Positions 1 through 6,137 of a DNA stretch of 6,919 nucleotides are shown here, piece by piece. Every line of letters starts with the position of its first letter. The stretch's first letter is position 1. A model generated the notes under the pieces. The model saw nothing but the letters and a program-made list of their open reading frames with translations, did not search any database and was not told where the DNA came from. The stretch is from Mucilaginibacter sp. (GTDB lineage Bacteria > Bacteroidota > Bacteroidia > Sphingobacteriales > Sphingobacteriaceae), in the NCBI GenBank assembly GCA_025934475.1, contig JAICXZ010000168.1, positions 1 through 6,919 on the forward strand, in the 5' to 3' direction. The position numbers were made by a program, and so were the translations under genes.

Positions 1-1092
1 AATTACGACGGCACGGTTTGGTTCCGTAAGACGGTAGATCTGCCGGCAACCTGGGCAGGAAAAGAATTGAAGCTCGATATCGGCGGTATCGACGACCTTG
101 ATGATTCGTTTTTTAATGGAACCGAAATTGGCCACACTGAAGCATTTTTTTTAAAGAGAAGTTATACCATCCCGGCAAACCTGGCGAAAGCTGGCAAAAA
201 TGCTATTGCCGTACGCGTGTTTGATACTGGCGGTTTAGGCGGCATCAATAAAGGGCCGGTAATTTTATCGGTGGCGGGCGATACCTCTGCAAAAATAGAC
301 CTGGCAGGCAATTGGAACTATCACCTGGCTACTGACCTGAAGGACCTGCCGCAAGTACCGGTTAACCCAACCAGCGCGAATAAGCCGACCGTTATTTATA
401 ATGCGATGATCAAACCGATCCAGCCATTTACGATCAAAGGTGTGATTTGGTACCAGGGCGAAAGCAATGCCGACCGACCTTACCAGTACGAGCAGCTTTT
501 TCCGCTTCTCATCAGCGATTGGCGACAGAAATGGGGCGAAGGTAATTTCCCGTTCTACTTTGTACAGATAGCTAACTACGCCGCAAAAGACCAACCACCC
601 GCTGCCGACTGGCCGGCTTTACGTGACGCGCAGCTTAAAACGTTATCGGTTCCAAATACAGGCATGGCGGTGACTATTGATATTGGCGATTATTATCGCA
701 TCCATCCACAAAATAAACAGGAAGTTGGACGCAGACTTGCGTTAATAGCGCGGGCAAAAACTTATGACGAACATATTCCGTACTCAGGGCCAGTTTATCA
801 ATCTCAAAAGGTAGAGGGAGATAAAATAATCCTCTCGTTTGGGTATGCTGATGGCGGCCTCGTTGCAAAAGGCGATACGGTAAAAGGATTCACTATTGCT
901 GGGGTAGATAAGGTATTTCATTCGGCAACTGCCATTATATCGGGTAATAAGATTATTGTTTCAGCTACGGACGTTCCCAATCCGGTAGCCGTGCGCTATG
1001 CCTGGGCAAATTTTCCCGCTTGCAATTTGTACAACGGCATAGGCTTGCCTGCATCGCCGTTTAAGACCGACGACTGGGAAGGCATACGTTAA
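1..1092 (+). CDS. Sialate O-acetylesterase-like carbohydrate esterase, C-terminal part (5' cut by window edge)
   Basis: The frame is open from base 1 to the TAA at 1090-1092, so 363 residues of a longer protein are visible and its start lies outside the window. The TTG/ATG-like starts inside are not credible because coding continues upstream. Residues 1 to about 100 look like the beta-sandwich (galactose-binding-like) insert of this family (the YDGTVWFRK and FFNG stretches). The rest is the second half of an SGNH/SASA-type esterase domain: WYQGESNA at residues 150-157, then a DIGDYY..IHP block with His235 as the likely catalytic histidine. The tail YAWANFPACNLYN...ASPFKTDDW is typical of bacterial sialate O-acetylesterases. 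The nucleophile serine block should lie upstream of the window. Such enzymes remove acetyl groups from sialic acids or, in many Bacteroidota, from plant hemicelluloses; which substrate applies cannot be told here. They are usually exported, but the signal peptide would be off the edge. The gene converges on the MutS-like gene with 8 bases between them and no obvious hairpin. Confidence 0.9.
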   Translation, partial: NYDGTVWFRKTVDLPATWAGKELKLDIGGIDDLDDSFFNGTEIGHTEAFFLKRSYTIPANLAKAGKNAIAVRVFDTGGLGGINKGPVILSVAGDTSAKIDLAGNWNYHLATDLKDLPQVPVNPTSANKPTVIYNAMIKPIQPFTIKGVIWYQGESNADRPYQYEQLFPLLISDWRQKWGEGNFPFYFVQIANYAAKDQPPAADWPALRDAQLKTLSVPNTGMAVTIDIGDYYRIHPQNKQEVGRRLALIARAKTYDEHIPYSGPVYQSQKVEGDKIILSFGYADGGLVAKGDTVKGFTIAGVDKVFHSATAIISGNKIIVSATDVPNPVAVRYAWANFPACNLYNGIGLPASPFKTDDWEGIR

Positions 1093-1100
1093 TATGAATA

Positions 1101-2903
1101 TTATTCAACATCAATGCCTATTTGCTTGAGTAGCAGGGAGGCATTGAATGTTTTGCATTCGCCGTGTTTGATCTTGTAATCAAACAGCATTTCACCGTCC
1201 TTAACCTGGATGTCGAAATAAAAATTGCGGATGTAATCAGGATAGTCTTTTTCCAGTTCGGCTATTTGAAGATCATGGGTGGCTACCATGCCTACGCCTT
1301 TGCTGCTCATTAGTTGGATGATCACCGCTTTTGAACCCCGGTATTTGTCAATTGAATTGGTTCCCCGCAGCATCTCATCTACCAGGAAAAATACTTTCTT
1401 GTGGCCTGCAACTTCGGTCAGCAGCATTTGGAGACGGTCGATCTCCGCCTTAAAGGTCGAAGTCGATTCGCTAAGCGAATCTTTAATGCGCATATAGCTG
1501 ATAATTTCCATTACCGACACCTGCATGCTATCGCCACAAACCGGCGCACCCGACAAAGCCAATACCGTATTGATGCCTATGGTGCGCAGAAATGTACTCT
1601 TGCCAGCCATGTTGGATCCGGTGATGATATCGATGTTGAGCGCATGATCTAGTTCGTAATCATTGGCTACTCTTATGTCTTCGCTGATAAGCGGGTGTGC
1701 GAGGTTTTTGGCTATGAGGGTGTAATTACCCCCATCGGCAATTTGAGGGAAGCACCACGCGGGGTAGTTGATATGCAATCCGGCTAAACCGAGCAGAGCT
1801 TCAAATTCGGCTATAATGTCGAAGGCATCTTCCAGGTTATGTTGATTATCGCGTTTCCAGTCTTCGATTGCGATAGTTTGTTTCAGCGTCCAAAGGAAAA
1901 ACAGGTTTAGTACAAAACCCACAATCATATTTAGGGAGTACCCTAGTTTATTGACGAGCGCTGCCAATTTGGCAATCTTCTTAGAGGCGCCTTCCGAGAC
2001 CAGCTTTTGTGCCAGGTTGCGGCACCGGTCTTGCTCCCACTGTTCCAGCTCTATGCGCTTATAAGCATCAGCGTAGCCTGCGAGCACATCGCCCATTTTG
2101 TCGGCTATAGAAGACGATTTGGCTATAAAGCTCCCGCGCGAACTGACTAACCCGATGTTGAAAATGCCCAGGACAATTGCAGCGGTATTGGCAGGGTGAT
2201 AAAAATAGCCGCCAATAATTGTGACCAGCAGCAGCCAGGGAGACACTTTGATGTAAGGAACTATCCATTTGCGGCCGTTCAATTCGAGCGGCGTTTGCAG
2301 GTAGCTGAACAAGGCATCTAAGCGCCCGGCCTTTTCATCCATAGCGAAGAGAAGCCGCGCCTGCATGTCGTGTTTCCAGCCTGCTTTTCCGGCTAACTCT
2401 TTTACAGCTTGCTGCCGCGATAATATTTCTGATTTGTCAGTCGGAGCGCTCAGCCAGGCTGACAGTTTTTGATTGCCCCTGGCTGTAGCTGCCCTGTTGG
2501 CGAGCTGAAATAGTGAAGCTTCGCCGAAAATATCGAGATCGGAAGTGTAAAAGTGCTTTTCGTCAGCAAATTGTTGTCCGTTGGGGTAGATATTTTTATG
2601 ATCAACGATGCTTTGGATCTCGTTCTCATTGACCCGTTCAAGATTTTGGTAATATGCCTTTTGCTTATCAAATTCGCCCTGGCGCGATACCAGCCATGTA
2701 AAGCAAAAAACTAAAATAGCTGCAGCAACGGCAATAATGGTGAAAGTATCAAGCTTGGCTGCGATGATGACCGACAGGACCATCAGGCCAAAAATGACAA
2801 GCCTATATAGTGAATAGGTATTTGAGAGACTCTTGTATTTCTCTGCCTCGGCGGCAGCCTGTTTGGCCCTGTTTTTATAATCGTTGATGACGTCTTGCAT
2901 CAT
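1101..2903 (-). CDS. Membrane-anchored MutS-like ATPase
   Basis: This is a 600-residue protein with a MutS-type ATPase domain at the C terminus. Walker A is GSNMAGKST at residues 429-437. The ST-rich signature region follows (DSLSESTSTFKAEI, 475-488), then Walker B FFLVDE at 505-510 followed by MLRGTNS, and the switch motif VATHD at 540-544. A MutS core/lever-like segment lies around residues 130-170 (ANRAATARGNQKLSAWL, then a RQQAVKEL block). The N-terminal mismatch-reading domain is absent. Instead there are hydrophobic segments at about 34-50, 54-72, 221-235, 238-253 and 326-340, so the protein is probably in the inner membrane. Such proteins are common in Bacteroidota and annotated as MutS-related; their substrate is not known to me, and a mismatch-repair role should not be assumed. 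I chose the ATG at 2901-2903 (a second ATG follows directly) because it has an A-rich leader and leaves 64 bases to divergent rlmH. A start at 2996 would run into rlmH and adds residues unlike the family. Confidence 0.92.
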   Translation of the reverse strand: MMQDVINDYKNRAKQAAAEAEKYKSLSNTYSLYRLVIFGLMVLSVIIAAKLDTFTIIAVAAAILVFCFTWLVSRQGEFDKQKAYYQNLERVNENEIQSIVDHKNIYPNGQQFADEKHFYTSDLDIFGEASLFQLANRAATARGNQKLSAWLSAPTDKSEILSRQQAVKELAGKAGWKHDMQARLLFAMDEKAGRLDALFSYLQTPLELNGRKWIVPYIKVSPWLLLVTIIGGYFYHPANTAAIVLGIFNIGLVSSRGSFIAKSSSIADKMGDVLAGYADAYKRIELEQWEQDRCRNLAQKLVSEGASKKIAKLAALVNKLGYSLNMIVGFVLNLFFLWTLKQTIAIEDWKRDNQHNLEDAFDIIAEFEALLGLAGLHINYPAWCFPQIADGGNYTLIAKNLAHPLISEDIRVANDYELDHALNIDIITGSNMAGKSTFLRTIGINTVLALSGAPVCGDSMQVSVMEIISYMRIKDSLSESTSTFKAEIDRLQMLLTEVAGHKKVFFLVDEMLRGTNSIDKYRGSKAVIIQLMSSKGVGMVATHDLQIAELEKDYPDYIRNFYFDIQVKDGEMLFDYKIKHGECKTFNASLLLKQIGIDVE

Positions 2904-2967
2904 TATTTTTTGTTCTAATGGTGAAATGTTGTAAAGTTGCAATGTTTTCGGAGATAGAAAAACTTTT

Positions 2968-3441
2968 ATGAAGATTACCCTGTTAATGGTGGGCAAAACG
3001 GAGGAGGCTTATTTGAGGGAAGGCATCAGCATTTACCTAAACAGGCTGCGTCATTATATCCGATTGGATTTTGTTGAGATTACTGAGCTTAAGAACACCA
3101 GGTCGTTAACACAACAACAACAGAAAGCCAAAGAAGCCGAACTGATCCTCAGAAAATTATTGCCCACAGATCAGGTGATCCTGCTCGACGAAAAAGGCGT
3201 GCAGGTGACCTCCGCTCAATTCTCAGAATTCATCGATAAAAAGCAGCTCAGCTCTATTAACAATCTTGTATTTGTGATTGGTGGACCTTATGGTTTCGAC
3301 GAGTCTGTGTACCAGCGGGCGAATGATAAATTGGCGCTTTCTAAGATGACCTTCTCGCACCAGATGGTCCGCTTTTTCTTTGTCGAACAGCTTTACCGGG
3401 CGTTTACCATACTCAGAGGCGAGCCTTATCACCATGTCTAA
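2968..3441 (+). CDS. rlmH: 23S rRNA (pseudouridine1915-N3)-methyltransferase RlmH
   Basis: RlmH methylates N3 of pseudouridine 1915 in helix 69 of 23S rRNA, using S-adenosylmethionine, on the assembled 70S ribosome in the cytoplasm. The 157-residue length is that of the family. Seen in the sequence are the N-terminal MKITLLMVGKT strand, the LLDEKG motif near residues 72-77, the SAM-binding knot loop with GGPYG at 105-109, and the C-terminal trefoil-knot helix region SKMTFSHQMVR...EQLYRAF, ending with the conserved PYHH at 153-156. These make a SPOUT-family identification very secure. The ATG at 2968 matches the family N terminus exactly. The gene is divergent from the MutS-like gene. The 64-base gap is A/T-rich, and I found no convincing TAnnTTTG promoter box in it. 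The next + gene begins 103 bases downstream behind its own promoter candidate, so rlmH may be monocistronic. Confidence 0.97.
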   Translation: MKITLLMVGKTEEAYLREGISIYLNRLRHYIRLDFVEITELKNTRSLTQQQQKAKEAELILRKLLPTDQVILLDEKGVQVTSAQFSEFIDKKQLSSINNLVFVIGGPYGFDESVYQRANDKLALSKMTFSHQMVRFFFVEQLYRAFTILRGEPYHHV

Positions 3442-3519
3442 AGCATTGAACAACAGTAATATCTTTGTCAAATAATATTCCTGTCAAAACGAAGTTATAG
3501 TTAAATCTCAAGGTTTTGG

Positions 3520-3527
3520 TACCTTTG
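3520..3527 (+). promoter_or_regulatory. Putative Bacteroidota -7 box before the LpxO-like gene
   Basis: TACCTTTG matches the Bacteroidota -7 consensus TAnnTTTG and ends 17 bases before the ATG at 3545, which would give a leader of roughly 12 bases. No clean -33 TTTG element is seen upstream, so the call rests on one box and its position. A second match, TATCTTTG at 3460-3467, lies in the same gap and could be an alternative or chance box. Confidence 0.45.
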
Positions 3528-3544
3528 TACATTATTCCAATGCT

Positions 3545-4501
3545 ATGCACCAGGTAATTGCCGAATTAATCTCTGTAAAATTTATCCTTTTATACATCCT
3601 GATCATTTCTACCATCATTGTCCACTACAGGGGCAAGGTGCGGTATAAATTCTTCAGGCAGCTGACGGACCATTCTACTTTCATGGCGCCCATCAACGTA
3701 CCCATGTACGCATTTTCGGGAGTTGAGAATAAGCCATATATCAAAACGTCCAATTTTCCGCAACTGGATGCGCTGCGCGATAACTGGCAGACCATACGCG
3801 ACGAGGCACTGCAACTGGAGCGCGAGGAGTTGATCAAAGGCTCGGATAAATACAACGACGCCGGTTTTAACTCATTTTTCCGTCGCGGGTGGAAACGCTT
3901 TTATTTGAAATGGTATAATGATTTTCACCCCTCGGCGAAGAAATATTGTCCCGAAACGGTAAAATTGATCAGCAATGTCCCTTCGGTAAAAGCGGCTATG
4001 TTTGCCGTATTGCCTGCGGGCAGTGAGTTGTTGGCCCATCGTGATCCTTATGCCGGCTCGCTTCGTTACCACTTGGGGTTGATCACTCCAAACTCCGAGT
4101 TGTGCCATATTGTAGTGGATGGACAAAGCTATGCCTGGAAAGATGGCGAAGATGTGATCTTCGATGAAACTTATATCCACTATGCCGAGAACAAGACCGA
4201 CGTTGATCGGATCATTTTGTTTTGCGATATCGAAAGGCCGGTAAAAACAGCTTTTGGCAGGGCCTGGAACAAGTTTTTTGGGTGGTTCATCATGGCTTCA
4301 GGGTCATCGCCAAATATGGGCGGCGACAAAACCGGTAATATCAACAAGGCCTTCAAATATGTTTATTCTATCAGGCGTCTTGGTAAAAGCATTAAAGCAT
4401 ATAACCGCAAGTTGTATTATGCTGTAAAATACCTGTTACTCATTGTCATCTTGTACTTTGCGTTCTTCCGGTGGATCATTAATCTGATCGTAAAACACTA
4501 A
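3545..4501 (+). CDS. LpxO-like aspartyl/asparaginyl beta-hydroxylase family dioxygenase, membrane-associated
   Basis: This 318-residue protein carries the Fe(II)/2-oxoglutarate dioxygenase signature of the aspartyl/asparaginyl beta-hydroxylase family. His165 and Asp167 (AHRDPY) with His212 (YIHYAEN) form the likely iron-binding triad, and Arg222, ten residues after the second histidine, is the likely 2-oxoglutarate anchor. The RYHLGL stretch at 174-179 and CDIERP after the core are also typical, and the latter resembles the DxERP of lipid A hydroxylase LpxO. A hydrophobic segment at about 11-27 and another near the C terminus (about 295-315) suggest membrane attachment at both ends, which fits a lipid substrate. 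Known relatives 2-hydroxylate acyl chains of lipid A (LpxO) or ornithine lipids (OlsC-type). Which lipid this one acts on, lipid A, ornithine lipid or sphingolipid, is open. The ATG at 3545 is preceded by a promoter-like box and starts just before the first membrane segment. Its TAA stop is 9 bases before the transporter gene. Confidence 0.85.
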   Translation: MHQVIAELISVKFILLYILIISTIIVHYRGKVRYKFFRQLTDHSTFMAPINVPMYAFSGVENKPYIKTSNFPQLDALRDNWQTIRDEALQLEREELIKGSDKYNDAGFNSFFRRGWKRFYLKWYNDFHPSAKKYCPETVKLISNVPSVKAAMFAVLPAGSELLAHRDPYAGSLRYHLGLITPNSELCHIVVDGQSYAWKDGEDVIFDETYIHYAENKTDVDRIILFCDIERPVKTAFGRAWNKFFGWFIMASGSSPNMGGDKTGNINKAFKYVYSIRRLGKSIKAYNRKLYYAVKYLLLIVILYFAFFRWIINLIVKH

Positions 4502-4506
4502 CTTTG
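4499..4506 (+). promoter_or_regulatory. Putative -7 box overlapping the upstream stop codon; near-leaderless start for the CDF gene
   Basis: TAACTTTG fits TAnnTTTG, and its TAA is the stop codon of the preceding LpxO-like gene. Only four bases (CGGC) separate it from the ATG at 4511. If it is used, transcription would begin at or within a few bases of the start codon. A clear -33 element is not visible, and the transporter could also be co-transcribed with the upstream gene. Confidence 0.42.
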
Positions 4507-4510
4507 CGGC

Positions 4511-5449
4511 ATGCACATGCATTCACATTCCCACTCGCATGATCATTCTCATGGTCATCATCACCACGATCATACCCCTAAGCTCGATCATCTTAATACT
4601 GCATTTATCGTCGGTATCATTTTGAACTCGGCCTTCGTGGTGCTTGAGGTGGTTTTCGGTCTTTGGAGTCATTCACTTTCATTGCTTACCGACGCTGGTC
4701 ACAACCTGAGCGATGTTGCCGGTTTGGCACTTGCCTTATTGGCTTTTAAGCTGACTAAGGTTAGCTCAAGCAGTCAATATACATATGGCTATAAACGCTC
4801 TACCATTATTGTGTCTTTCTTTAATGCACTGGTGCTGTTTATTGCTGTCGGTTTTATCGGCTACGAGGCCATTATGCGCTTCATTCACCAGGAGCAGGTT
4901 GAAGGCGGTACAATGGCTTGGGTGGCCTTAGCGGGTATCGGCATCAATGGTATTACCGCTTACCTGTTTGTAAAGGACAAAGACAAGGATCTGAACGTAA
5001 AAGGCGCTTACCTTCACATGGCCGTTGACGCTATTGTTTCGTTTGGCGTGGTTGTGTCGGGTGTTATTATCTATTTCACTAAGCTATACTGGATAGACAG
5101 TGCTGTCAGCCTTATCGTCGCCATTGTTATCCTGAAAGGCACATGGAGCTTGCTCAGCGATAGCTTGAGGCTGGAGATGGATGGTGTGCCTAAAGAAATG
5201 GATCTTGAAAAGATCAAGAGGGAGCTGATGAAGGGTAAGGGGGTTATCGATGTTCACCACGTTCACGTGTGGGCATTGAGTACCACCGAAAACGCACTCA
5301 CTGCGCATCTTGTTATCGATACCGCCAGTGCTCCCGAATTCGATGCTATTAAACACGATTTAAGGCATCGCCTCGAACACTTATCTATCAGCCACAGCAC
5401 TTTCGAGCCTGAATTCAGCAACGAGAAGTGTGTGCATGTGGATTGTTAG
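4511..5449 (+). CDS. CDF family Zn2+ (Cd2+/Co2+) efflux transporter, CzcD/ZitB type
   Basis: This 312-residue inner-membrane antiporter exports divalent metal, most likely zinc, in exchange for protons. The first 21 residues contain 12 histidines, a metal-binding or sensing tail usual in the CzcD/ZnT branch. Six membrane segments follow at about 30-50, 57-77, 93-112, 128-148, 166-185 and 190-210. The transport site is seen as HxxxD in segment 2 (His64, Asp68, within TDAGHNLSD) and HxxxD in segment 5 (His169, Asp173, within HMAVDAIVS); a histidine at the first position of both is associated with zinc rather than manganese or iron. The cytoplasmic C-terminal domain begins near residue 212 and carries HHVHVWALS at 249-257. 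The protein ends with Cys307, His309 and Cys312, possible extra metal ligands. Length and order are normal. The ATG at 4511 is favoured because it keeps the whole His tail and sits four bases after a promoter-like box; the ATG at 4517 cannot be excluded. No partner genes (CusA, Czc RND, MerR or ArsR regulator) are in the window. Confidence 0.95.
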   Translation: MHMHSHSHSHDHSHGHHHHDHTPKLDHLNTAFIVGIILNSAFVVLEVVFGLWSHSLSLLTDAGHNLSDVAGLALALLAFKLTKVSSSSQYTYGYKRSTIIVSFFNALVLFIAVGFIGYEAIMRFIHQEQVEGGTMAWVALAGIGINGITAYLFVKDKDKDLNVKGAYLHMAVDAIVSFGVVVSGVIIYFTKLYWIDSAVSLIVAIVILKGTWSLLSDSLRLEMDGVPKEMDLEKIKRELMKGKGVIDVHHVHVWALSTTENALTAHLVIDTASAPEFDAIKHDLRHRLEHLSISHSTFEPEFSNEKCVHVDC

Positions 5450-5546
5450 TGGGAGAGTTGATTAAGTTGAATAAGTTTGATTGAGTTGATTAAGTTGGCT
5501 TGATCTAAAACTCAATCAACCACTCACCTAATCAACCCAATCAACT
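5449..5546. repeat. Inverted array of ~9-base GTT units between convergent genes (possible bidirectional terminator)
   Basis: Almost the whole gap between the transporter and the DUF5606 gene is repetitive. On the + strand, units GTTGATTAA (5457-5465), GTTGAATAA (5466-5474), a 10-base variant (5475-5484) and GTTGATTAA (5485-5493) follow each other without spacers. On the - strand, units GTTGATTGG (5545-5537), GTTGATTAG (5536-5528), a 7-base variant (5527-5521) and GTTGATTGA (5520-5512) run the opposite way. The two arms are imperfectly complementary, so an RNA from either strand could form a long interrupted hairpin with a loop around 5499-5510. No long U-run follows. The arms touch the stop codons of the flanking genes. 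The place fits a bidirectional terminator; the tandem unit structure is not needed for that. Confidence 0.8.
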
Positions 5547-6042
5547 ATTTCTTTACAGCTTTCGCTTTCTTGGCAGCCGGTTTTGCTTCTTTCTGTTCTG
5601 CAACTGGTTCTTCCTTCACTTCTTCCTTAACAGGTTCGGGAGCATGCTCGGCTGACGGATCCGGTTCGTCGAACAGCGGCATTTCCTTTAGGATATTGAA
5701 CCAGTTCACGATCTTCTTCATATCAGAAGCGTAAACTTTCTCTTCGTCGTGGCCTGGGGCTACTTCTCTAAAGAGTTCGCGTAATAATCTTGTATCGGCT
5801 TTTGGATCGGGAATGCTTTTTACAGCTTTCATCCGTTCCAATACGTCGGTCAACTTCAAATCTTCTTCGTCGCCGAAAATGGTAATCTCATCCAGCGCCG
5901 CTATCTTTGCGGTCGACAAGTTGGCAACCAGTTTGGTTTTATTGGCATCCAGGCTCTCGAGTATAAAGCCCGATTTATTTTGTGCCAGCGCTTTCCACAA
6001 GCCCGGCTTTCCTGCTACAGCTACTATTCCTCGTAGATTCAT
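5545..6042 (-). CDS. DUF5606-type protein of Bacteroidota, unknown function
   Basis: The 165-residue product begins MNLRGIVAVAGKPGLWKALAQ and continues with a stretch on exposing a residual effect (KSGFILESLDANKTKL). I recognise this N terminus as that of the small Bacteroidota family annotated DUF5606; the assignment is from memory of the family. Residues 1 to about 60 look like a small beta-rich domain. Residues 60 to about 130 form a second, mostly helical part (LTDVLERMKA, DTRLLRELFREV, VNWFNILKEM). From about residue 131 on there is a low-complexity tail rich in Pro, Glu, Ala and Lys, ending in a basic lysine-rich stretch. There is no signal peptide or membrane segment, so it should be cytoplasmic. 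The ATG at 6040-6042 has an A-rich leader. A weak - strand box TAACTTTT (6062-6055) lies inside the adjacent repeat and could serve as promoter. The gene lies 93 bases downstream of the cyclophilin gene on the same strand. Its TAG stop is part of the inverted repeat. I do not know its function. Confidence 0.82.
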   Translation of the reverse strand: MNLRGIVAVAGKPGLWKALAQNKSGFILESLDANKTKLVANLSTAKIAALDEITIFGDEEDLKLTDVLERMKAVKSIPDPKADTRLLRELFREVAPGHDEEKVYASDMKKIVNWFNILKEMPLFDEPDPSAEHAPEPVKEEVKEEPVAEQKEAKPAAKKAKAVKK

Positions 6043-6058
6043 TCTTTTAGTAATAAAA

Positions 6059-6137
6059 GTTATAAAGGTTGTAGAAGTTAGAAGGGTTTGAAATTTTAAC
6101 TATTATAACCATTTTAACTTCTACAACCATTTCAACT
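6059..6137. repeat. Inverted array of exact 9-base GTT units between the cyclophilin and DUF5606 genes
   Basis: Four exact 9-base units run on the + strand: GTTATAAAG (6059), GTTGTAGAA (6068), GTTAGAAGG (6077) and GTTTGAAAT (6086). Five run on the - strand: GTTGAAATG (6136-6128), GTTGTAGAA (6127-6119), GTTAAAATG (6118-6110), GTTATAATA (6109-6101) and GTTAAAATT (6100-6092). Each unit follows the pattern GTT plus six A/G-rich bases. The two arms share a perfect 14-base inverted match (6067-6080 against 6115-6128). The - strand array starts on the last base of the cyclophilin TAG stop. It could act as a hairpin that ends or attenuates transcription between the two - strand genes, but the phased units suggest a repeat family. 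Confidence 0.82.

Noticed and set aside
265..594. A 109-residue open frame on the - strand inside the esterase gene
   Set aside because: It is antisense to a well-supported coding region, with no recognisable domain and no promoter; a shadow frame.
1093..1100. Terminator between the esterase and MutS-like genes
   Set aside because: The gap is 8 bases and the A/T-rich bases around it form only a weak imperfect palindrome without a stable stem.
1279..1652. Two overlapping + strand open frames opposite the MutS-like ATPase domain
   Set aside because: They lie antisense to the conserved Walker A and B regions and have no family features.
2904..2967. Promoters in the rlmH/MutS-like divergent gap
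   Set aside because: Promoters must exist nearby, but no TAnnTTTG box with good spacing is visible on either strand, so I do not place one.
2904..2996. A 31-residue N-terminal extension of the MutS-like protein starting at 2996
   Set aside because: It would overlap the first bases of rlmH on the other strand, has no promoter or leader of its own, and is unlike the family N terminus; the ATG at 2901-2903 has an A-rich leader and gives a 600-residue protein.
4511..4573. His-rich start of the transporter as a cloning tag or sequencing artefact
   Set aside because: Irregular His-rich N-terminal tails are normal in CzcD/ZnT-type CDF proteins, and the codons for His are mixed.
5813..6091. A 92-residue + strand open frame opposite the DUF5606 gene
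   Set aside because: It is antisense to a recognised gene and runs into the repeat array; the composition is that of a shadow frame.
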